From the NCBI RefSeq assembly GCF_900102375.1, contig NZ_FNBO01000016.1:1-40905 (forward strand): a stretch of DNA of 40,905 nt, read 5' to 3'. The notes below the pieces were generated by a model, which was not told the origin of the DNA, ran no database searches, and was given only the letters and a program-made list of their open reading frames with translations. Shown in pieces: positions 26,757 through 34,775 of this stretch. Positions within the stretch are counted from its first letter, which is position 1; each line of letters begins with the position of its first letter. The position numbers were made by a program, and so were the translations under genes. Source of the stretch: Halorubrum xinjiangense. Its GTDB lineage: Archaea > Halobacteriota > Halobacteria > Halobacteriales > Haloferacaceae.

Positions 26757-27099
26757 CCACCGCCTCCTCGGCCTGCTCGTGAACCGCCGCCTCGAACCGC
26801 TCGACGGCGTAGTCGACGGCCGATTCCACCCGGTCGCGGGCCTCGCGTTCGAGCTCGTCGCGGTCGGCGCGCCCCGACTCGAGGATCTCCTCGCGCCGCT
26901 CCTCGATCTCCTCTCGGGCCGCTTCGAGCCGCTCTTGGGCCTCCGCCTCCGCCTCCTCCTCGGCCTCGGCGCGGATCTCGTCCGCGCGCTCTCGAGCTTC
27001 GGCGAGGCGCTCCTCGGCGTCCGACTCCGCGTCCGCGATGATCTCGTCCGCCTCCCGTTCGGCCTCCTTGATCGAGTTGAGCACCTCTGGTCTCGCCAT
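26743..27099 (-). CDS. atpH: A-type ATP synthase subunit H
   Basis: Subunit H (118 residues) is an all-helical coiled-coil protein that pairs with subunit E in the peripheral stalk. It starts at the ATG at 27099 (MARPEVLNSIKEAEREADEI); the longer open frame to 27645 is unsupported. The heptads are almost wholly Glu, Ala and Arg. It is the first gene of the cluster, with its promoter at 27131-27140 and the MinD-like gene diverging beyond it. Confidence 0.93.
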   Translation of the reverse strand: MARPEVLNSIKEAEREADEIIADAESDAEERLAEARERADEIRAEAEEEAEAEAQERLEAAREEIEERREEILESGRADRDELEREARDRVESAVDYAVERFEAAVHEQAEEAVDAQA

Positions 27100-27130
27100 G
27101 CTACTAATCGCCTGAAACTCTACAAGCGAC

Positions 27131-27140
27131 GTATAAGGTG
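27131..27140 (-). promoter_or_regulatory. promoter TATA box of the atp operon
   Basis: On the minus strand, caccttatac is about 36 nt before the atpH ATG, giving a leader of roughly 10 nt. It is the only good TATA box in the 178-nt divergent region and should drive atpH-I and perhaps the whole cluster. Confidence 0.6.
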
Positions 27141-27243
27141 TTTGCGAAAGCCCGCGGGGTTGCGCGCCGATTCCGGGGCGATGCCGGACGGATTCCGCGC
27201 GGAACGCGGCCGCGGCGCCGGGGAGGTTCGGGCGCCGCCGCCT

Positions 27244-27253
27244 ACATTTAAGT
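27244..27253 (+). promoter_or_regulatory. TATA box of the MinD-like gene
   Basis: The string acatttaagt is about 28 nt before the ATG at 27277, as for a leaderless mRNA. It is back to back with the atp promoter. Confidence 0.55.
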
Positions 27254-27276
27254 AGCAGTCGCGGAACCCTCACCGT

Positions 27277-28914
27277 ATGGCAACGGTGTATGCGGTCGCG
27301 TCGGCGAAGGGTGGCGTCGGGAAGACCACCACGACCGCCGCGCTGGCGACGGTCCTGGCGGACTCGGGCGCCGACGTCGTCGCGATCGACGCCGACCTCG
27401 GCATGGCGAACCTCGCGGGCGCCGTCGGGGTGACCCCCGGCGAGACCACCCTCCACGACGTCCTCGCCGGCGAGGCGGACCCGGCGGCGGCGGTCCGCGA
27501 GGGGCCGGCCGGGCTCCGGGTCGTCCCGGGGGCGACCGACCTCGACGCGTACGCGGCCGCGGACCCCTCGGGGCTCGGGGGGGTCGTCGAGGCGTTCGAC
27601 GACGCCGACTTCGTGTTCGTCGACGCGGGCGCCGGCCTGTCGCACGACTCCACGCTGCCGCTCGCGGTCGCCGACGAGACACTGCTCGTCTCGACCCCGG
27701 AGCGGAGCGCCCTCGGCGACACCGAGAAGACGCGACAGCTGACCGAGCGCCTGGGCGGGACCGTCGCGGGCGCCGCGATCACCCGCGTGACCGGCGACAC
27801 CGACGAGGTCGTCACGGCCCTGCTCGACGCCCCTATCCTCGGGCGGATCCCGGACGACGAGGCCGTGGCCCGGGCCGCGGCGGCGGACCGCCCGCTGCTT
27901 TCCGTCGCGCCCGACGCGCCGGCGACCCGGGCGTACCGCGACCTCGCCCGGGCGCTGACCGGCGGCGACGTCGACGGCGCGGGGCTCGACGCGCCCGCGG
28001 CCGCCGCGGCAGCGGGGGTATCGACCGCGGACTCCAGCGCCGCGGAAACGGACGACGACGCCGAGGAGGCCGAGAGCGACGACGAAACCGAGAGCGAACC
28101 CGACGCGCCCGACGACGACGCGGTGATCGTCGACGAGGAGCCGAGCGACGACGACGACGGGGCGGCAGACAGCCCGGACGACGGCGACGAAGCGGAGGCG
28201 GACGAGCGCGGCGACGCCGTCGACGAAGGGGAAGAGGAGGAGACCGGCGAGGACGAGGACATCATCGTCGCGGATCCCGACGCGACCGGCGTGACGGAGC
28301 CGGGCGACGGCGACGACATCATCGTCGCGAGCGAGAGCGAGCCGCCGGACGCGGAGACGGCCGGCGCCGGCGACGAGGAGCCGGAGTCCGCCGAGGGCGA
28401 CGGCGAAACCGATGGCAGCGCCGGCGACGCCGCCGCCACCGAAACGACGGCGACCGCTGTCGACGAGGCCGATACCGACGACGGGGCCGAGGAAGGCGGC
28501 GACACCGATACCGCCGCCGGGGCCGAGGACGGCAGCGAAGGCGAAGCCGACGACGGGGACGAGACCGTCGACGGGGACGAGACTGCCGCCGAGGCAGCGG
28601 ACTCGGACGCGATCCCCGACGCGGACGAGACGGCGCGCGAGTCGGCCGTCGACCGCGGCGACGAGGACGGCGGCGAGGGGCGAGCGAGCGACGAGCCGAC
28701 GGCGGACGACATCGACGACGAGCTCGCCGGCAGCATCCCGTTCCGCGACGACGACACCGGGACGATGAACACCGTGCTGTCGGAGGGGGACGACGAAACG
28801 GGGGCTGACGGCGACGACGAGAGCGCGGAGTCGGGGACCGGGGAGGAGTCGGCTGCGGACGACGAGGAGCCGGGGGACGACGGCGGCTTCTTCAGCCGGC
28901 TCCTCGGTCGGTGA
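27277..28914 (+). CDS. MinD-like ATPase with long acidic C-terminal extension
   Basis: This 545-residue protein has a ParA/MinD-type ATPase in residues 1-230: deviant Walker A AKGGVGKTTTT (residues 10-20), DADLGMANLAGAVG, FVDAGAGL (Walker B) and ITRVTGD. The remaining 300 residues are Asp/Glu-rich and probably disordered, with a repeated DIIVA(D/S) motif, a conserved-looking DDIDDELAGSIPFRDDDTGTMNTVL patch and a C-terminal GGFFSRLLGR amphipathic tail. Haloarchaea have several MinD homologues; one with a long C-terminal extension (MinD4 in Haloferax) helps place archaella and chemotaxis arrays at the poles. Assignment to that group is an inference. It diverges from the atp operon. Confidence 0.88.
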   Translation: MATVYAVASAKGGVGKTTTTAALATVLADSGADVVAIDADLGMANLAGAVGVTPGETTLHDVLAGEADPAAAVREGPAGLRVVPGATDLDAYAAADPSGLGGVVEAFDDADFVFVDAGAGLSHDSTLPLAVADETLLVSTPERSALGDTEKTRQLTERLGGTVAGAAITRVTGDTDEVVTALLDAPILGRIPDDEAVARAAAADRPLLSVAPDAPATRAYRDLARALTGGDVDGAGLDAPAAAAAAGVSTADSSAAETDDDAEEAESDDETESEPDAPDDDAVIVDEEPSDDDDGAADSPDDGDEAEADERGDAVDEGEEEETGEDEDIIVADPDATGVTEPGDGDDIIVASESEPPDAETAGAGDEEPESAEGDGETDGSAGDAAATETTATAVDEADTDDGAEEGGDTDTAAGAEDGSEGEADDGDETVDGDETAAEAADSDAIPDADETARESAVDRGDEDGGEGRASDEPTADDIDDELAGSIPFRDDDTGTMNTVLSEGDDETGADGDDESAESGTGEESAADDEEPGDDGGFFSRLLGR

Positions 28915-28998
28915 GACCGGCCCGCTGCGGGGATTTTCGTCGATAACGGTGGAACGCGAAGAGTGACTGCGAGAACCGACCGGAGCGCGGCGGCGCGG

Positions 28999-29970
28999 TC
29001 AGGCCTCGGAGGGGGCCCGGGCGCGGTCGCGGATCAGCTCGCGGATCTCCTCGGGGTCGGTGACCTCGGCGAGCTCCTCACAGGAGACGAGAGCGGTGCC
29101 GTCGACGGACTCGCGCTTCTCGTTCTCCTCGGTGAAGTACACCGAACGGGTCTGGGCCACCTCGCCGATGGAGGACATGATCCGGGCGCGCTTCTCGGCC
29201 GCGGCGGTGAACGCCGAGTGGCCGGTGAGCACGCGCGTCGCCGGACTGTCCTCGTCCTCCGAGACGGCCTTGAACGGCGCGCGAGCGGTCGGGTGGACCG
29301 TGAAGCCGGCGCTGGTGAGCACGTGGAGGACGTGCTCGTCGTCGGGGTCCGCTGCGGGCGCCGAGGGCGTCGGCTCCGCGTCGCGGACCTCGTCCGCGCC
29401 GTCGAGGACGTCGACCGGGCTGGAGAACGGCTGGTCAAACAGCTCCTCCAGCTGGATCGCCACCTCGATGGAGGCGTTCATCCCGTCCTCGTACTTCGAG
29501 ACGGTGCGGCGGGAGACGCCCAGCTCGGTCGCGAGGCGGCCGAGCGACCAGCCGCGCTCCTCGCGCTCGTCGGCGAGCAGGTCGCCGTCGAGGCTGACGT
29601 ATAACCCGCCGGGGGCGGCGTAGATGAGCGGGGGCATTCCCTCGACGAACAGGTCGTAGGCGGTGTCGGGGTTGATCACCGGCACGCCGTGCCGGAAGTA
29701 GACGACGCCGGGCTTCAGCTCCTCGTCGCGGGTGCGGATCCCGATCACCATCGGCGTCCCCCTGAGGTACTCGCCGAGCCGGCGCATCTCCGCGCCGGTC
29801 TCCGCGTCGAGCGCGTCGACGTTGCCGAGGATCTTTAAGAGGAGGAGGTCCTCGTCGCGGCGGGCCGCCACGTCGAAGCTCTTGGGCCGGACCGCACACC
29901 GGTCGCTGACGAGGAACCCTGCGTCCTCCAGCATCGCGGTGACGTTCCCGATGAGCGCAGTCCGGGACAT
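28999..29970 (-). CDS. HTH-type transcriptional regulator (COG1395 type)
   Basis: This 323-residue protein matches the archaeal putative HTH regulators of the COG1395 group. The N-terminal 130 residues resemble a nuclease-like fold ([22 protein letters not shown]). A Cro/CI-type HTH spans about residues 135-165 ([21 protein letters not shown]). The C-terminal half repeats part of the N-terminal fold ([21 protein letters not shown]). DNA targets are unknown. The TATA box gcatatatac (29992-30001, minus strand) lies about 26 nt upstream of the ATG, implying a leaderless message. It is convergent with the MinD-like gene, and divergent from tiaS. Confidence 0.9.
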   Translation of the reverse strand: MSRTALIGNVTAMLEDAGFLVSDRCAVRPKSFDVAARRDEDLLLLKILGNVDALDAETGAEMRRLGEYLRGTPMVIGIRTRDEELKPGVVYFRHGVPVINPDTAYDLFVEGMPPLIYAAPGGLYVSLDGDLLADEREERGWSLGRLATELGVSRRTVSKYEDGMNASIEVAIQLEELFDQPFSSPVDVLDGADEVRDAEPTPSAPAADPDDEHVLHVLTSAGFTVHPTARAPFKAVSEDEDSPATRVLTGHSAFTAAAEKRARIMSSIGEVAQTRSVYFTEENEKRESVDGTALVSCEELAEVTDPEEIRELIRDRARAPSEA

Positions 29971-29991
29971 AGCCGGAACAAGCGGCTCGGC

Positions 29992-30001
29992 GTATATATG
30001 C
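29992..30001 (-). promoter_or_regulatory. TATA box of the HTH regulator gene
   Basis: On the minus strand, gcatatatac is about 26 nt before the ATG at 29970. It is one of the strongest TATA boxes in the window. Confidence 0.65.
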
Positions 30002-30068
30002 GTTGTGTCGTCCCGCCCCCGACGAAACTGCCGCCCGCCTGCGATTTTCCGCGTTCGGGGCGGGAAAC

Positions 30069-30078
30069 GATTAAATAC
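30069..30078 (+). promoter_or_regulatory. possible TATA box of tiaS
   Basis: The string gattaaatac lies about 72 nt before the ATG at 30147, which would leave a leader of about 45 nt. That leader contains a ccccc-gaaa-gggg hairpin at 30106-30118, with a GNRA-type loop. Confidence 0.45.
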
Positions 30079-30146
30079 TCGACCGGCCGGAGAGCGACGG
30101 GGCCACCCCCGAAAGGGGCTTGACGCGCCGCCGCGAACCGCGTCGC

Positions 30147-31577
30147 ATGCCGATCGTCGCCGTCGACGACACCGACTCCCGCGAGCGCGGGATGTGCACG
30201 ACGTACGTGGCGACGCGGATCGCGGAGCGGCTCGCGGACGCCGGGGGTCGGGTCCGACGGCGGCTCCTCGTCCGCCTGAACCCGGCAGTCAAGCACAAGA
30301 CGCGCGGGAACGCCGCGATCGCGCTCCACGTCGCCGGCGTCGACGCCGAGCGGGCCGTGACGGTCGCCGTCGAGACAGTCGAAGAGTTCGCGGCGGCGTC
30401 GGACCCGCGGACGTCGCCCGGCGTCGTCGTCGCCGACCGCGACGTCGACGGCGACCCCTTCGACTCGACCGGGGCGCCGATCCCCGACGAGGTCGCCGCG
30501 TTCGCTCGCCGCGCGCTCCGCGAGCGGCTCTCCGTCGCGGACGCGGTCGAGCTGGCCGAGAGACACGGGTTCCGGCACGCCGCGGTCGGCTCGGCGGGCG
30601 GCGCCGACGGGGCGAACGACGCCGACGCGGACGACGCCGACGCGGTCGCCGGACGGGGCCGGATCGGCGCGCTCGCGGCGGTCGGCGCGCCGGCCGCGTT
30701 CGACGACTGGACGTTCGAGCGCATCTCCTACCGCGAACTCGACCGCTGCGGCACCCCCCGCGAGGTCGACGCCGAGAGCGTCTTCGCCGCCGCGGAGGAG
30801 GGGTACCCGACGGTGTGGGACACCGTGGACCGGGAGACGGGCGCCGCCGTCTGCGTCCCGAACGCCCCCGGCCCGATCCTCCACGGAATCCGGGGCGACG
30901 ATCCGGCCGCGTGCCGCGCGGTCGCGGCCGCGATCGACGGCGAGACGGTCGAACGCGCGGCGACGTTCCTGACGAACCAGGGCACCGACGCCCACCTCGC
31001 ACCCGGGAGGATCGGGGACCTCCGCGACGGCGCCGGCTACCGCGTCGCGGGCGTGGTGGCGAGCGTGCCGGAGACGAAACAGGGGGGACACGTCCATGTC
31101 GACGTCGCGAGCGACCGCGACGCGGCGGGTTCGGGCGGCGCAGGCGGTTCCGGCGACGGGACGGACGCCGACCGCCTCCGCGCCGTCGCGTTCGCGCCCA
31201 CCGGTCGCTTCCGCGACCGAGTCCGGGGGCTTCGCCCGGGCGACCGCGTCACCCTCTGCGGCGAACACGAGGTGCGTGAGGACGCCGCGGGCCCCGAGAG
31301 CACCCTGAAATTAGAGAAGTTCGCCGCCCGCGACCTCGTCCGGACCGCGCCCGCGGTACCGACCTGCCCGGACTGCGGGCGGTCGATGTCGTCGGCCGGG
31401 CGGGATCAGGGATACCGCTGTCGCGACTGCGGAACGAGCGCGCCGGGGAAGGTCGAAGAACCGATCGAGCGCGACCTCGAAGCGGGGTGGTACGAGGTGC
31501 CGCCGAGCGCGCGGCGCCACGTCGCGAAACCCCTCGTCCGCGGCGGGTTCGACGCGCCGACGCACCCGGAGCGGTGA
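30147..31577 (+). CDS. tiaS: tRNA(Ile2) 2-agmatinylcytidine synthetase TiaS
   Basis: TiaS (476 residues) attaches agmatine to the wobble C34 of the archaeal tRNA-Ile that reads AUA, using ATP. The N-terminus [20 protein letters not shown] is the family signature; [24 protein letters not shown] follows. The central TCKD-like kinase region is marked by [19 protein letters not shown] and [17 protein letters not shown], then an OB-fold (about 330-400), and a C-terminal zinc ribbon CPDCG...CRDCG (about 425-445). Two halophilic inserts, one Asp/Ala-rich near 155-170 and one Gly-rich near 330, lengthen it over homologues. The stop lies in a 19-bp tandem repeat. Confidence 0.95.
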   Translation: MPIVAVDDTDSRERGMCTTYVATRIAERLADAGGRVRRRLLVRLNPAVKHKTRGNAAIALHVAGVDAERAVTVAVETVEEFAAASDPRTSPGVVVADRDVDGDPFDSTGAPIPDEVAAFARRALRERLSVADAVELAERHGFRHAAVGSAGGADGANDADADDADAVAGRGRIGALAAVGAPAAFDDWTFERISYRELDRCGTPREVDAESVFAAAEEGYPTVWDTVDRETGAAVCVPNAPGPILHGIRGDDPAACRAVAAAIDGETVERAATFLTNQGTDAHLAPGRIGDLRDGAGYRVAGVVASVPETKQGGHVHVDVASDRDAAGSGGAGGSGDGTDADRLRAVAFAPTGRFRDRVRGLRPGDRVTLCGEHEVREDAAGPESTLKLEKFAARDLVRTAPAVPTCPDCGRSMSSAGRDQGYRCRDCGTSAPGKVEEPIERDLEAGWYEVPPSARRHVAKPLVRGGFDAPTHPER

Positions 31578-31613
31578 GATCCGCCCGGAGCGGTGAGATC
31601 CGCCCGGAGCGAT
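31565..31613 (+). repeat. 19-bp tandem repeat across the tiaS stop
   Basis: The unit ggagcggtgagatccgccc starts at 31568 and 31587, and a partial third begins at 31606 as ggagcg. It covers the tiaS stop codon and runs into the ATG of the VOC gene, so the duplication sets their 34-nt spacing. The second tga is in a different frame from the first. Confidence 0.9.
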
Positions 31614-31995
31614 GAAGTGGCCGCCGCGCGAGCGAACCGACGTGACCGGAATCGTCTTCCACGCGACGGAACGGCGCGACGCAGTCGTCGAGTTCTACCG
31701 CGAGCGACTGAACGCGACCGTGCGTCTCGAACAGCCTGACTGTACGATCTTGGAGTTCGACGGCTTCCTGTTCGGGTTCTGCGAGCGCGACGCGGCTGAC
31801 GACTGCGGCATCCTGACGTTCGTCTACCCGGACCGGGAGGGCGTCGACGCCGCCTCCAATCGGCTGGGCGACGCGGTCGTGAAAGAGCCACGAGAAAACG
31901 AGACGTACGACATCTACCAGTGTTTCGCCGAGGACCCGGAGGGACGGACCGTCGAGTGTCAGGTCTTCCTCGACGACGTCGTCGATATCGCGTAG
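31612..31995 (+). CDS. VOC (glyoxalase/bleomycin-resistance) family protein
   Basis: This 127-residue protein has a vicinal-oxygen-chelate fold: two beta-alpha-beta-beta-beta units, the first from GIVFHATERRDAVVEFYRERL and the second from ILTFVYPDREGVDAASNRLGDA. The C-terminal CFAEDPEGRTVECQVF is the usual end of the VOC fold with the metal-binding Glu. The N-terminal dozen residues (MKWPPRERTDVT) are not conserved in kind, so a GTG at 31642 is an alternative start. The substrate is unknown. It sits 34 nt after tiaS on the same strand and may be cotranscribed. Confidence 0.87.
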   Translation: MKWPPRERTDVTGIVFHATERRDAVVEFYRERLNATVRLEQPDCTILEFDGFLFGFCERDAADDCGILTFVYPDREGVDAASNRLGDAVVKEPRENETYDIYQCFAEDPEGRTVECQVFLDDVVDIA

Positions 31996-32003
31996 CCGCG
32001 GTG

Positions 32004-32234
32004 CTACTCGTCGAGGTCGCGCCCCTCGCGCCACTCGGTCGCTCGCGCTTCGGCGGCCTCGCGGTCGTCGAACCGAACCCGCTCGTAGGCCGACTCGTCG
32101 GCCGCCTGCTCCATCACGTCGAGGCGGACGACGAAGCCGCCGGCCGCGCGCTCGCGGAGCCTGACCGTCGCGTACCCGTCCGATCGCTCCCACTCGGTGA
32201 CCGTTCCGTCGTCGCGCTCCAGCGACCAGCTCAT
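32004..32234 (-). CDS. conserved haloarchaeal small protein, unknown
   Basis: This 76-residue acidic protein (MSWSLERDDGTVTEWERSDG) appears to form a beta-hairpin-rich domain, with ATVRLRERAAGGFVVRLDVMEQA followed by YERVRFDDREAAEARATEWREG. I do not recognise it. Its balanced amino-acid use, normal third-position GC, and a proper ATG make it credible. It is convergent with the VOC gene (8 nt between stops). Confidence 0.75.
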   Translation of the reverse strand: MSWSLERDDGTVTEWERSDGYATVRLRERAAGGFVVRLDVMEQAADESAYERVRFDDREAAEARATEWREGRDLDE

Positions 32235-32334
32235 ACCCGGACGGACGCGTCCCGCGGCTAAAGCGGTGCGGTTCCGGGGCGGCCGCGGGGCCCCGAGGTC
32301 GCGCCCCCGAGCGACGCGCTCGGCGACCGGCGAG

Positions 32335-32511
32335 TCAATCGCCCGCGCTCGGCGACCGCTCGGCGACCGGCGAGTCCTCCGCGTTCGGCGTGGCCGCGTA
32401 CCCGCATACCGGGCAGACGACGTAGCCGAGCGAGTCGTACGGTACCGACGTCGAGGGGGCGGACACGTCGCACTCCGGGCAGTCGAACGTCGCGGCCTTC
32501 TCGGTTGACAT
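32335..32511 (-). CDS. 58-residue zinc-ribbon protein
   Basis: This short gene starts at the ATG at 32511 (MSTEKAATFDCPECD) and stops at 32335. Two knuckles, CPEC (residues 11-14) and CPVC (33-36), are spaced as in rubredoxin-type or transcription-factor ribbons and would bind one zinc. The last 15 residues are Glu/Ser/Pro-rich. Its ATG diverges from the M24 peptidase gene start by 93 nt. The function is unknown; small zinc-finger proteins of this sort are common and often regulatory in haloarchaea. Confidence 0.8.
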   Translation of the reverse strand: MSTEKAATFDCPECDVSAPSTSVPYDSLGYVVCPVCGYAATPNAEDSPVAERSPSAGD

Positions 32512-32576
32512 GGTATCGCATAGCGACTGACAGCCCCTAGTTATGGACCGCTTGCGGCCCGGTCAACGCCACCCTA

Positions 32577-32585
32577 CTTATATAC
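32577..32585 (+). promoter_or_regulatory. TATA box of the M24 peptidase gene
   Basis: The string cttatatac is centred about 24 nt before the GTG at 32605. The short distance supports that GTG as the true start of a leaderless mRNA. Confidence 0.65.
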
Positions 32586-32604
32586 CGAGTCCGAACTCCG
32601 GCGC

Positions 32605-33762
32605 GTGACCGACGACGCACACGCGGGCGGGTCGGCGGGAGAGCCGACCGGACCGCACGAGCGACGACGCGAACGGGCCGCGGAGCGGCTGGAGGCCGTC
32701 GGCGCGGCGGGGCTGGTCGCGTTCCCGAGCCGCAACCTCCAGTACCTCACCGGCTTCGCCGAGGAGCCCGGCGAGCGCCACTTCTTCCTCGTGATCCCCG
32801 CTTCGAGCGCCACGGAGCCGGAGCCGGCGCTGCTCGCGCCGGCCCTGTACGAGACGCAGGTCCGGGAGGCGACGACCGTCGGGGAGGTACGGACGTGGAA
32901 CGACGGCGACGACCCGGTCGCGGCGACGCGCGAGCTGCTCGCGGACCGAGGGCTCGACGCGGGGCGGCTCCTCGTCGACGACACGATGTGGGCGCGGTTC
33001 ACGCAGGACCTGCGCGCGGCGGCGCCCGACGCGACGTGGGGGCTCGCGAGCGAGGCGCTCGCGGACCTGCGGGTCCGGAAGGACGAGGCCGAACTGGCGG
33101 CACTCCGCGAGGCGGCCGCGGTCGCGGACGGGGTCGTGGACGACCTCCGCGAGTTGGGGGCCGATGCGGTCGGCATGACCGAGGCCGCGCTCGCCGACTG
33201 GATCGCCGAGCGCCTTGCCGAGCGCGGGGGGCGCGGCGTCAGCTTCGAGACGGTCGTCGCGGCGGGCGAGAACGGCGCGAAGCCCCACCACGGCCACGGC
33301 GACCGCGAGATCCGCGCGGGCGAGCCGGTCGTCTTAGACTTCGGGACGCGCGTCGACGGCTATCCCTCCGATCAGACGCGGACGCTCGCCTTCGGCGGGG
33401 AGCCGAGCGAGGCGTACGCCGAGGTCCACCAGGTCGTGCGCGAGGCGCAGGCGGCCGGCGTCGAGGCCGTCGAGCCCGGCGTCCCGGCGGCCGCCGTCGA
33501 CCGCGCCGCGCGCGAGGTGATCGAGGCGGCGGGGTACGGCGACGCCTTCGTCCACCGCACCGGCCACGGCGTGGGGTTGGACGTCCACGAGGAGCCGTAC
33601 CTCGTCGCGGGCAACGACCGCCCGTTAGAGCCCGGGATGGTCTGCTCCGTCGAGCCGGGGATCTACCTCGACGGGCGGTTCGGCTGTCGGATCGAGGACC
33701 TCGTGGTCGTCACCGAGGACGGCTGCGAGCGGCTGAACCGGACCGGACGCGGCTGGGCGTGA
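32605..33762 (+). CDS. M24 family metallopeptidase (Xaa-Pro dipeptidase-like)
   Basis: This 385-residue enzyme is an M24 pita-bread peptidase, probably a proline dipeptidase or aminopeptidase P. The creatinase-like N-terminal domain (about 1-150) reads AGLVAFPSRNLQYLTGFAEEPGERHFFLV. In the catalytic domain the metal ligands are in LDFGTRVDGYPSDQTRT (two Asp), HRTGHGVGLDVHEEPY (His), VEPGIYLDG (Glu) and GCRIEDLVVV (Glu). The substrate His is in the FETVVAAGENGAKPHHGHG segment. Start is GTG at 32605, supported by a TATA box about 25 nt upstream. No neighbour clarifies its role beyond peptide turnover. Confidence 0.93.
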   Translation: MTDDAHAGGSAGEPTGPHERRRERAAERLEAVGAAGLVAFPSRNLQYLTGFAEEPGERHFFLVIPASSATEPEPALLAPALYETQVREATTVGEVRTWNDGDDPVAATRELLADRGLDAGRLLVDDTMWARFTQDLRAAAPDATWGLASEALADLRVRKDEAELAALREAAAVADGVVDDLRELGADAVGMTEAALADWIAERLAERGGRGVSFETVVAAGENGAKPHHGHGDREIRAGEPVVLDFGTRVDGYPSDQTRTLAFGGEPSEAYAEVHQVVREAQAAGVEAVEPGVPAAAVDRAAREVIEAAGYGDAFVHRTGHGVGLDVHEEPYLVAGNDRPLEPGMVCSVEPGIYLDGRFGCRIEDLVVVTEDGCERLNRTGRGWA

Positions 33763-33875
33763 TGGTCGCGGACGCACGGCCCGTCGTCAAGAGTGATGCG
33801 GCGAAAACGCGGAGACCAGCGCGTCGACGTCGAGACGCGAATACGGGAGTCGTGTGCCTGCCCCCAATAGGGGAT

Positions 33876-33915
33876 TACCGTCAGATAATATAACGGTATT
33901 ACCGAATTATTTCGG
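33876..33915. other. pair of AT-rich hairpins after the M24 peptidase gene
   Basis: A 6-bp inverted repeat taccgt/acggta (33876-33881 with 33893-33898) is followed by ccgaa/ttcgg (33902-33906 with 33911-33915), in an AT-rich patch in a GC-rich surrounding. Just before it lies cccc/gggg at about 33862-33873. They could form a terminator for the upstream gene or an operator for the downstream one. The 33763-34013 gap holds no ORF. Confidence 0.5.
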
Positions 33916-34013
33916 GTGTATTCCCTGAGTCGGACCGAGCGCGCCTGGACCCGCTCTGCGGGCGCCCGAGCGGCATCGAAACCATTAGTGTCGCCCGAGC
34001 GGAACCGCGGGGC

Positions 34014-34316
34014 ATGAGCGACACAGACGCGGACGAAGGGGACGAGGAGGCGGAAGCGGAGCCGGCCGTCGAACTCGGCGACGGGCCGGAGGTGGCCGGC
34101 GAGCCGGTCGCCCGCGTCGCGTCGCGGCTCACCTGGCCCGCCAAGAACAGCGACGTCCGCGAACAGGAGGGTGACACCGAGCTCCGGACCCCCGACGGTC
34201 CCCGCGCCCTCGACGACGTGCTCGCGGACTCCGATGACCCGCTGTTCGAGAGCCGGAGCGACTTCGTTCAGGCGGTCGAGGACGTCGTCGGCCGCGGCCC
34301 GGTCGCGACCGAGTAA
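34014..34316 (+). CDS. DUF5789 family protein
   Basis: This 100-residue protein is a haloarchaeal conserved type recognised by LTWPAKNSDVREQEGDTELRTPDGPRALDDVLADSDDPLFESRSDFVQAV, the DUF5789 core. The N-terminal 35 residues are Asp/Glu/Ala-rich. The core is small and may fold as a helix-strand unit; similar proteins often sit near stress or regulatory genes, but no role is known. It stands alone; repeat copy D starts 55 nt after its stop. Confidence 0.83.
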   Translation: MSDTDADEGDEEAEAEPAVELGDGPEVAGEPVARVASRLTWPAKNSDVREQEGDTELRTPDGPRALDDVLADSDDPLFESRSDFVQAVEDVVGRGPVATE

Positions 34317-34370
34317 GCGTCGAGCGCGACGACTCTATTTATAAACAGCCGCCGAGACGACGAGAGTGAC

Positions 34371-34667
34371 TTATAAACTAGCGGTCGGCGCGCGCCTCCG
34401 AGCGGTCGCCGAAGGCGGCCGCAAGGAGCACGCGCGAGGGAGTCAGTCGGCCGGAGCGAAGCGGAGGCCGACTGACGAGGCTGGGGAGGCGTGAGGTGCG
34501 GTCGCTGTGCCGGGCGGGACTCAAAGGGTCAGCCACGAAGCCGCCGCAGACGACGTAAGCACCGCAGTGAGTGAGCGAAGCGAACGAGCAAGGAGCGCAG
34601 CGAGTGTGCGGCGGCTTCGTGGCTGGGGCTTTGGCGGTGTTCACCGTCGGGCTGTTGACCACCATTT
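34371..34667 (+). repeat. dispersed hairpin element, copy D (interrupted)
   Basis: The TATA box ttataaa (34371-34377) precedes a slightly altered gcggtcggcgcgcg. A ggtcgcc-gaa-ggcggcc hairpin follows near 34404-34420, then an 11-bp stem gtcagtcggcc/ggccgactgac (34442-34452 with 34466-34476), the core gaggctggggagg, gcgggactcaaagg, and a perfect 19-bp stem: 34530-34548 (cagccacgaagccgccgca) with 34607-34625. Then ggctggggctttggcggtgt follows, with a tail ctgttgacca. The expected 3' ttataaacg box is found only beyond the transposon-like cassette, at 35719-35726. A second TATA-like box sits upstream at 34335-34346. No gene is present in 34317-34775. Confidence 0.95.
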
Positions 34668-34743
34668 GGCTCTGTTGAAATCCGTAACAGGAGACACATT
34701 CTGACCCGGTTGCGGTCAATACAGGTGGTGTATTCGGTACGAG

Positions 34744-34761
34744 GATGGTCATTCCACCATC
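34744..34761 (-). terminator. possible terminator hairpin after the hydrolase gene
   Basis: The inverted repeat gatggt/accatc with a 6-nt loop lies 15 nt downstream of the hydrolase stop (minus strand). No T-run follows it, so termination is only suggested by position. Confidence 0.3.
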
Positions 34762-34775
34762 AGTCAGATGTTCAG

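Noticed and set aside
31568..31613. CRISPR array
   Set aside because: The repeats at 31.6 and 37.6 kb are directly tandem without spacers, and no cas gene is present.
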